Assembly: GCA_023422095.1 (NCBI GenBank)
Contig: JAEZSD010000034.1
Span: 1-5,475 of the forward strand
Length of the DNA stretch: 5,475 nt
Source: Bacillota bacterium
GTDB taxonomy: Bacteria; Bacillota_I; Bacilli_A; RFN20; CAG-826
Direction: 5' to 3'
Under the pieces are notes generated by a model. The model did not search any database, had not been told where the DNA came from, and saw nothing but the letters and a program-made list of their open reading frames with translations. Position 1 is the first letter of the stretch. Every line of letters begins with the position of its first letter. Below, in pieces: positions 1 to 5,475 of the stretch. The position numbers and the translations under genes are program-made.

Positions 1-957
1 GCGGGAGTAACGATGAATGCTTTGTTAGCCCTTCTCGTCTTTTTTGTCTCCGAATCCTGCTTTATGCAAACCAGTATCTCCGCCAGCCATCTAGTCGTCT
101 CCGAAACTTCAATCGCGGCTAACGCCGGTTTGGTCAGTGATAATCTTATCCATCTCGATAGCGAGACCTTTGGCGAAGATGCTCCCATCTACGTCGTCGA
201 CAAAAATCCCGAAACTGCTTATTATACTTATTTTGATGTGATTACCGAAGAATCGACAAATGTTCCCGTTTTCGTGGTTTTATCTCGCTCAATGAGCAGC
301 TATTCCCAGCTTAATTGGAATGACTACTTATTTTACCTTGATACTGAAGTTGTTAATGATGTTAATAATCTTGAAGATCACATCGTACCCATTGCTGAAG
401 ACGTTGTGTCTGTTACTTTTAATATTTCAAAATATGTGGATCCGGAAAATTCTGAATCCGGCACAACTCCTGTTCAAATAGTATTGGAAGCTAAGACTAG
501 TCTTAATTCCCCCAATCGTTATTTCGAAGACATTGGATTATCTTTCTATTCCCATAAATACTGGAATACCTTTTCTCAAGCTAATGAAAATACTTGGAAA
601 TTGATGGGTGAGTCATCCCTCGCTATCTTCAAAGGAATTGGTTCTTTGTTCACTTCTCCTCAGTCTGTAGGAGGCATTATTGCTGTTGGCTTTGTCACGA
701 CATCAACATTACAAAATTTCGGCTTTGTTTCATTCCTCCAACTCTGGGGTCTAATTTCTATTAACTTAGCCATCATTAATCTTTTGCCTTTCCCTGGTCT
801 AGATGGATGGCAACTTTTTGTTGTAATATTCGAGTCGATTGCTAGAAAAGAAATCCCCTCAAAAGTTAAAAACATTGTTTCCACAGTGGGTATTATTGTC
901 CTCTTTGCTCTGATGTTTGTTTTATTAATTAAGGATGTGTTCCTCTTTATTATCTAA
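1..957 (+). CDS. rseP: RseP/RasP-type site-2 protease (M50), C-terminal part; 5' end outside window
   Basis: Membrane-embedded zinc metalloprotease of the site-2 protease family, which cuts transmembrane segments of substrates such as anti-sigma factors. The frame is open to the first base and residues 1-6 (AGVTMN) match the family's conserved AGPxxN-like motif at the start of the second membrane helix, so the ATG at 13 is internal and the HExxH helix lies upstream. Numbering from base 1: membrane helix about 1-21; an extracytoplasmic region about 25-215 whose first part (SIAANAGL, then DNLI) looks like a degenerate PDZ domain; a GPVGI-like element, here SPQSVGGI, at 219-226; then NLLPFPGLDGW at 260-270, carrying the third zinc ligand D268; and a last membrane helix about 294-318. 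Family proteins usually have LDGG, so W270 is a variation. It ends 5 nt before polC and is probably co-transcribed with it. The family call is confident; substrates cannot be read from the sequence. Confidence 0.9.
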   Translation, partial: AGVTMNALLALLVFFVSESCFMQTSISASHLVVSETSIAANAGLVSDNLIHLDSETFGEDAPIYVVDKNPETAYYTYFDVITEESTNVPVFVVLSRSMSSYSQLNWNDYLFYLDTEVVNDVNNLEDHIVPIAEDVVSVTFNISKYVDPENSESGTTPVQIVLEAKTSLNSPNRYFEDIGLSFYSHKYWNTFSQANENTWKLMGESSLAIFKGIGSLFTSPQSVGGIIAVGFVTTSTLQNFGFVSFLQLWGLISINLAIINLLPFPGLDGWQLFVVIFESIARKEIPSKVKNIVSTVGIIVLFALMFVLLIKDVFLFII

Positions 958-980
958 AAATTATGAATGAGAAGATGGTG
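955..980 (+). promoter_or_regulatory. rseP stop / polC start junction without a clear Shine-Dalgarno
   Basis: The rseP stop TAA (955-957) is followed by AAAAT T and the polC ATG at 963. The 20 bases before this ATG are T-rich and hold no GGAGG-like run. A second in-frame ATG at 975 has GAGAAG directly before it (969-974), too close for an ordinary ribosome-binding site. Initiation is therefore best explained by ribosomes re-starting after finishing rseP (translational coupling). ATG 963 is preferred because it is the first start after the stop, but ATG 975 would remove only four residues and cannot be excluded. Confidence 0.5.
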
Positions 981-3900
981 CGCTTTTTGAATAGTCTTGG
1001 TATCGAGAATCTCGATGATTTTGATATCGACTTTGAAATGATTGGCCGCAACCGCTTCGAAAAAAAGCAATTAGACATGGTCATTGTTAAATCCAAACCA
1101 TGGAAATATTATTTGCTTAGACAATTTCAAGATGGTTTGAATAGTATTTCCTATCCTTACACTCTCCGTTTCTCATACCTAGTAAGACCAAATTATCATG
1201 ATGCCTTATCATTGTTTGATGACTGGTATCAAACGATATATCGACTCCCTCATAACTTAGTTGTGTCTGGAGACGAACAAGACCATTTATATATTGAATA
1301 CCTCAATGAGAGTGAAAAAGAGCAATACGCTCAATCGATTTCAGATTTCCGCGAATTTTTGAACTTCATTAATTATGAATTTGTGGTTATCGAAACCATT
1401 AAACCTATTGATGAAGAACATGTTGAAGTATCTCAAAAACAGATGAAGAAAATCATCAAAAATGCCGAAATTGAAGCCGTTGAGACGATGATTGATATTT
1501 CTGAAAAACCCGAGATTATCGATCGCAATGACGCGGAAGAGATCGTTGAACAAGAGCGAAAAGAACTTAAAGAACAAGTAGAAGCTGCTTATTTAGATAT
1601 CATGAAACGAAACGCCGAAGAAATGGCAAAGGAAAGACGCCGCGCTAGATTGAATCGCCGTGGTAACTATGAGCCGATTGAACGCATTGATTCCATAAAT
1701 GAAAATTCGGGTAACGTTGATATCTCCGGACAAATTTTTTCAATCGAAATACGCGAGTTTGGGGATTCAAAAAAAATAACGATTGGAGTCGCTGATAACT
1801 TTGATGGAGCAATCATGGTTAGTGCTTATGAAAATAAACAGATTCCCGCTGAAACAATCAAATTGCTGGATAAAGGTGTTAACGTCCGTGTTCGCGGAGT
1901 TGCTTATGCCGATAATTTTACCAAAGAAGTCACGATAAAAGTTCACTACATCGATCCACTTCCTCCCGATTTAATTGCTCCTGATAATGAAGAGGTCAAA
2001 AGAGTTGAACTTCATCTCCATAGTACAATGTCAAACATGGATGGTATTACCAGCATGGATGACTACTGCCGTTATGCAAAAGCGCTTGGACATAAGACAA
2101 TCACTATCACCGATCACGCTGTTGTTCAGGGATATCCTGATGCACAAAAAGCCGCTAAAAAGAATGGCTTAAAGATGATATATGGCGCTGAACTCTATAT
2201 GGTTGATGATCAGCTTATTTACATTAAAAACCCCGTAAATATCCCTTTAAACAAGGCAAAATATGTTGTTCTCGATTTAGAAACCACCGGTTTAAGTTCT
2301 CGTTATGATAGTATTATTGAATTTGGAGCTGTTCGTGTGGAACATGGTTTAGTAACCTCTCATTTTGATGTTTTAATCAATCCTGGTTTTTCCATTCCCC
2401 GCCACATTACCGAAATTACCGGTATCAATGATGACATGGTAAAAGACAAACCTTTAATTAAAGATGTCATGAAAGAAATATTAGATTTTATTGATGATGC
2501 AATTTTGGTTACCCACAACGCTGAATTCGATATTTCCTTTTTACAAGAATCACTTAAAAAATTAGGATTGCCACCTTTAAGCAATTCAATTATTGATACA
2601 CTTCCACTTTCTAGGTTTTTATTTCCTGAAAGTAAAAGACACACTCTTGGCGCGTTATGTAATAACCTAGAAGTCAAATATGAAGAAGAGTCAGCTCACC
2701 GAGCCGATTACGATGCCCAAGTTTTGAATGATGTTTTTCAACCCATGATTTCTCGCCTTATTCGCAAGCATGGTATAAATACGCATGCTGACTTACAGAA
2801 ACTTGTTACCCCTCCATCTCTATTGAAACATATCTATCCGGTTCATATCGTTGTTTTGGCTCAAGACAAAATTGGTCTGAAGAACCTTTATAAGATGGTT
2901 TCATTATCCCATATTGAATATTTAGCTGAAGTTCCAAAGATTCCTCGTCGAGAAGTCGAAAAATTACGAAGCCACCTTCTTATTGGTTCAGCCTGTTTTA
3001 ATGGTGAAGTTTTCCGTACGGCCAGGTACTATAATGCACAACGTTTGAAAGAAGTTATGTCTTTTTATGACTACATCGAAGTTCAACCACTGGAAAACTA
3101 CTCCTTCTTAGTGAATATGGGTGAATTGAGTGAAGAAGCTGTAAAAAAATACGTTCAAGATATCGTAGATACCGCTGAAGAGATCGGAAAAATCACTGTT
3201 GCTACTGGCGATGTCCATTATTTAACCCCTAAAGAAAAGATTTATCGTGATATTTATATTTCAGCGAAGGGATTAGGGGGTGTCAATCACGCTCTCAATC
3301 CGTATTCTCGTAATAGAATTCCTCCTTTTGACAATCCTAGCCAACATTATCGCACTACCAAAGAGATGCTTGATTGCATGTCATTTTTAGGGAAAGAAAA
3401 GGCCTACGAAATCACTGTGACCAACACCAATAAAATCGCAGATATGATTACCCCTTTAGTGCCTCTCCCGAATGATAAACTTTATCCCCCAAAAATTGAG
3501 AACTCTGAAAAGATGCTCACCGACTTATGCTATCAAAAAGCTCATGAACTATATGGAAACCCATTGCCAAAATCAATACAAGACCGTCTTGATACTGAGT
3601 TAAATGGTATTATTTCCAATGGCTATTCAGTTATTTATTATATTGCTCATAAAATCGTTAAGAAGACTCAAGATGATGACTATATTGTTGGGTCTCGTGG
3701 ATCTGTTGGCTCTTCCTTCGCCGCGACGATGGCGGGTATTACTGAAGTCAATCCTTTGCCACCTCATTACCTCTGCCCCCATTGCCATCATTTGGAATGG
3801 ACAAGTGAGACGATGCCGGAATATCGTTCTGGCTATGATTTACCAGAAAAGAAATGTCCAACTTGTGGAGCACAAATGAGCCACGATGGACAAAACATTC

Positions 3901-5405
3901 CTTTCGAAACTTTCTTAGGCTTCCACGCTGAAAAAACACCTGATATTGACTTGAACTTTCCCCGTGATTACCAATCAAGAGCCCATGATTACACTAAAGA
4001 ACTACTAGGAGAAAACAATGTCTTCCGTGCTGGGACAATTGAAACAGTGAAGGATAAAACAGCTTTTGGTTTTGCCCGTGGTTATATCGAAAGAAAAGGC
4101 CTTGATCCCAATACTTATCCTAAGGCAAAAATTGCCTATTATGCCTCTGGTTGTATCGATGTAAAAAGAACTACCGGCCAACACCCAGGAGGAATCGTTG
4201 TCATTCCTAATGAATATGAGGTGTATGACTTTACCCCTATTCAATATCCTGCCGATGAACCAGAATCAACATGGAAAACCACTCACTTCGACTTTCATTC
4301 TATTCATGATACAGTTTTAAAACTTGATTTGCTCGGGCATGTCGATCCTATGGCTTTACGTATGATGCTTAAATTGACTAATGTAGATGTCGATAGCATC
4401 CCGATGAATGATAAAGACACCCTTTCAATATTTTCTTCTGCTAAAGCATTAAAAATGGAAAACGATTATTTAGCCTCAAAAACAGGCGCTTTAGGTATTC
4501 CAGAATTCGGAACTTCTTTCGTCCGTGGCATATTGGAAGAAACCAACCCCAAAACATTCTCCGATCTTGTTATTATTTCTGGTTTGTCTCACGGAACTGG
4601 TGTCTGGCAAGGCAATGCAGAAAGTCTTATCAATTCAAAAAAGGCCACCTTACAAGAAGTGATTGGATGTCGTGATGATATTATGACTTATCTCACTAAT
4701 AAAGGTATTCCCGCTGCGGTAAGTTTTTCGATTATGGAAAGCGTTCGACATGGTGATGGTCTCAAGCCCGAATTTGTCGATATTATGAAAGCCAATAAAG
4801 TCCCTCAATATTACATTGACTCTTGTAATTTAATTAAATACATGTTCCCAAAGGGACACGCGGTAGCATATGTCACAATGGCTATAAGAGTGGGTTATTT
4901 TAAAGTTCATTATCCTCTGGAATATTATGCAACATTCTTCTCCGTTCGCTCTAAGCAATACGATATTTTCGCCATGATCAAAGGAAGAGATGCTATCATT
5001 AATCGTCTTGATGAGCTAAAATTGAAAAGCAAAAGTAAAACTGACAAGCTTTCTCCAAAGGAAGCCGATCAGATTGTCACTTTGCAAATTGCTCTTGAAA
5101 TGGTTCAAAGAGGCTTTAAATTTAGTAACATTGACTTATATAAATCGGATGTTTCTGACTTCATTGTCGATCATGAACACAAAGCTCTCATTCCTCCTTT
5201 TACCACCCTTGATGGTTTAGGAGAAAACAACGCCATATCTGTTCTTGAAGCCCGTAAAGATGGACAATTCTTCTCTAAAGAGGATCTCCTTCGCCGGACT
5301 AAATTAACAACCACAAATGTTAACGATTTAACAGAGTTAGGTGTTTTGAAAGGTCTCAATGAGACTGACCAGATGACGCTTTTTGATCTAAACGATCTAG
5401 CGTAA
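963..5405 (+). CDS. polC: DNA polymerase III alpha subunit, PolC type
   Basis: Replicative DNA polymerase with built-in 3'-5' proofreading, acting at the fork with the sliding clamp and DnaE. At 1480 residues it is slightly longer than B. subtilis PolC (about 1437) and appears intact. Domains in order: N-terminal region 1-160; charged, probably helical linker 160-235; OB fold about 250-334; PHP first half with H351/H353, D384/H385 and E410; inserted DEDDh exonuclease about 432-600 with D438, E440, D523, H579 and D584; PHP second half with H628, H650, C678 and D750/H752; polymerase core with the GSRGSVGSS loop 910-918, zinc knuckle C938, C941, C965, C968, palm aspartates D994 and D996 (PDIDLNF) and D1122 (LKLDLLGH), and GQHPGG 1072-1077; helix-hairpin-helix PPFTTLDGLG near 1410; clamp-binding QMTLF 1470-1474. 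All catalytic residues are present. Compared with B. subtilis as I recall it, HGTDVW is HGTGVW here (G1213) and PKAHA is PKGHA. It lies between rseP and a tRNA, 5 nt from each. Confidence 0.98.
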   Translation: MNEKMVRFLNSLGIENLDDFDIDFEMIGRNRFEKKQLDMVIVKSKPWKYYLLRQFQDGLNSISYPYTLRFSYLVRPNYHDALSLFDDWYQTIYRLPHNLVVSGDEQDHLYIEYLNESEKEQYAQSISDFREFLNFINYEFVVIETIKPIDEEHVEVSQKQMKKIIKNAEIEAVETMIDISEKPEIIDRNDAEEIVEQERKELKEQVEAAYLDIMKRNAEEMAKERRRARLNRRGNYEPIERIDSINENSGNVDISGQIFSIEIREFGDSKKITIGVADNFDGAIMVSAYENKQIPAETIKLLDKGVNVRVRGVAYADNFTKEVTIKVHYIDPLPPDLIAPDNEEVKRVELHLHSTMSNMDGITSMDDYCRYAKALGHKTITITDHAVVQGYPDAQKAAKKNGLKMIYGAELYMVDDQLIYIKNPVNIPLNKAKYVVLDLETTGLSSRYDSIIEFGAVRVEHGLVTSHFDVLINPGFSIPRHITEITGINDDMVKDKPLIKDVMKEILDFIDDAILVTHNAEFDISFLQESLKKLGLPPLSNSIIDTLPLSRFLFPESKRHTLGALCNNLEVKYEEESAHRADYDAQVLNDVFQPMISRLIRKHGINTHADLQKLVTPPSLLKHIYPVHIVVLAQDKIGLKNLYKMVSLSHIEYLAEVPKIPRREVEKLRSHLLIGSACFNGEVFRTARYYNAQRLKEVMSFYDYIEVQPLENYSFLVNMGELSEEAVKKYVQDIVDTAEEIGKITVATGDVHYLTPKEKIYRDIYISAKGLGGVNHALNPYSRNRIPPFDNPSQHYRTTKEMLDCMSFLGKEKAYEITVTNTNKIADMITPLVPLPNDKLYPPKIENSEKMLTDLCYQKAHELYGNPLPKSIQDRLDTELNGIISNGYSVIYYIAHKIVKKTQDDDYIVGSRGSVGSSFAATMAGITEVNPLPPHYLCPHCHHLEWTSETMPEYRSGYDLPEKKCPTCGAQMSHDGQNIPFETFLGFHAEKTPDIDLNFPRDYQSRAHDYTKELLGENNVFRAGTIETVKDKTAFGFARGYIERKGLDPNTYPKAKIAYYASGCIDVKRTTGQHPGGIVVIPNEYEVYDFTPIQYPADEPESTWKTTHFDFHSIHDTVLKLDLLGHVDPMALRMMLKLTNVDVDSIPMNDKDTLSIFSSAKALKMENDYLASKTGALGIPEFGTSFVRGILEETNPKTFSDLVIISGLSHGTGVWQGNAESLINSKKATLQEVIGCRDDIMTYLTNKGIPAAVSFSIMESVRHGDGLKPEFVDIMKANKVPQYYIDSCNLIKYMFPKGHAVAYVTMAIRVGYFKVHYPLEYYATFFSVRSKQYDIFAMIKGRDAIINRLDELKLKSKSKTDKLSPKEADQIVTLQIALEMVQRGFKFSNIDLYKSDVSDFIVDHEHKALIPPFTTLDGLGENNAISVLEARKDGQFFSKEDLLRRTKLTTTNVNDLTELGVLKGLNETDQMTLFDLNDLA
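3768..3869 (+). other. PolC zinc knuckle (CPHC ... CPTC), inside polC
   Basis: Two CxxC pairs, C938/C941 (CPHC) and C965/C968 (CPTC), separated by 23 residues, lie between the GSRGSVGSS loop and the catalytic PDID motif of polC. This spacing and position are the known PolC structural zinc site, which separates PolC from the DnaE-type alpha subunits that lack it. All four ligands are intact. Confidence 0.9.
5370..5384 (+). other. C-terminal sliding-clamp-binding motif QMTLF, inside polC
   Basis: Residues 1470-1474 of PolC read QMTLF, a good match to the bacterial clamp-binding consensus QLxLF, and B. subtilis PolC ends in a similar QLSLF. Here six further residues (DLNDLA) follow the motif. 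This tail is expected to dock the polymerase on the DnaN sliding clamp for processive synthesis. Confidence 0.85.
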
Positions 5406-5410
5406 ACAAT

Positions 5411-5475
5411 CGGGAAGTAGCACAGCTTGGTAGTGCGCTTGGTTCGGGACCAAGAGGTCGTGGGTTCGAATCCCA
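5411..5475 (+). tRNA. tRNA-Pro, anticodon CGG; 3' end outside window
   Basis: Cloverleaf elements can be folded by eye: acceptor 5' strand CGGGAAG (5411-5417), D stem GCAC/GTGC (5420-5423 with 5433-5436) around a loop with the invariant GG, anticodon stem CTTGG/CCAAG (5438-5442 with 5450-5454), loop TTCGGGA with anticodon CGG at 5445-5447, variable loop AGGTC (5455-5459), T arm GTGGG then TTCGAAT (5465-5471). The last T-stem base, the acceptor 3' strand and any CCA lie beyond the window. C at position 1 (a proline identity feature in bacteria) and G at 37 agree with proline. C34 should read mainly CCG codons. It starts 5 nt after the polC stop on the same strand, with no room for a promoter or terminator, so it is probably cut from the polC transcript by RNase P or read from an upstream promoter. 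Confidence 0.95.

Noticed and set aside
13..15. ATG at 13 as the true start of the protease
   Set aside because: The frame stays open to base 1, the residues before it (AGVT) belong to a conserved family motif, and the HExxH helix would be missing, so the gene is cut by the window edge.
1341..1577. A - strand open frame rich in F and N
   Set aside because: It is the reverse complement of the charged linker region of polC (GAA/AAA codons read backwards give TTC/TTT), so the composition is an artefact.
2360..2677. A 105-codon open frame on the - strand
   Set aside because: It lies wholly opposite the conserved PolC exonuclease domain, its translation shows no family features, and its openness follows from the codon bias of polC.
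3604..3879. A + strand frame of 91 codons overlapping the PolC zinc-knuckle region
   Set aside because: It is out of frame inside a strongly conserved part of polC, with no ribosome-binding site and no recognisable protein.
963..5405. Mycoplasma-type code with TGA read as tryptophan
   Set aside because: Tryptophans in both genes are encoded by TGG, no in-frame TGA occurs, and both proteins are full through their C-terminal motifs under the standard code.
5406..5410. Terminator or promoter between polC and the tRNA
   Set aside because: The gap is only five bases (ACAAT), too short for either.
1..5475. Mobile element, CRISPR array, defence or other novel system
   Set aside because: The window is almost fully occupied by rseP, polC and a tRNA. 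I saw no direct-repeat array, terminal inverted repeats, transposase or integrase. tRNA 3' ends can be integration sites, but this one lies beyond the window.

Overview
The window is a stretch of housekeeping chromosome from a low-GC, Gram-positive-type bacterium. The main reason for that placement is an intact PolC, the replicative DNA polymerase III alpha subunit confined largely to Firmicutes and Mollicutes. Its C-terminal sequence style (for example EYYATFFSVRS) suggests a Bacilli/Erysipelotrichia/Mollicutes-like lineage, but this is an impression from family knowledge and not a tested placement. All tryptophans are TGG, no TGA is read through, and both genes end in TAA, so the standard genetic code fits.

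Layout, all on the + strand: (1) positions 1-957 hold the 3' part of a site-2 (M50) intramembrane metalloprotease gene, rseP/rasP. The HExxH active-site end lies upstream of the window. (2) After 5 nt comes polC, 963-5405, complete at 1480 codons. It shows every expected domain: N-terminal region, charged linker, OB fold, PHP domain split by a DEDDh proofreading exonuclease, polymerase core with a four-cysteine zinc knuckle, helix-hairpin-helix region and C-terminal clamp-binding motif. (3) After another 5 nt, a tRNA-Pro with anticodon CGG starts at 5411 and runs off the window end.

The three genes are packed so tightly that no promoter or terminator fits between them, so they are probably read on one transcript. 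rseP next to polC is a known Firmicutes neighbourhood. In Bacillus subtilis, however, proS (prolyl-tRNA synthetase) lies between them. Here proS is absent from that place and a proline tRNA follows polC instead. I see no mobile element, CRISPR array, defence or toxin system, and no convincing undescribed system. The points worth a second look are the gene order, the polC-tRNA junction, the rare-codon anticodon, the weak polC ribosome-binding context and a few substitutions in otherwise conserved motifs.
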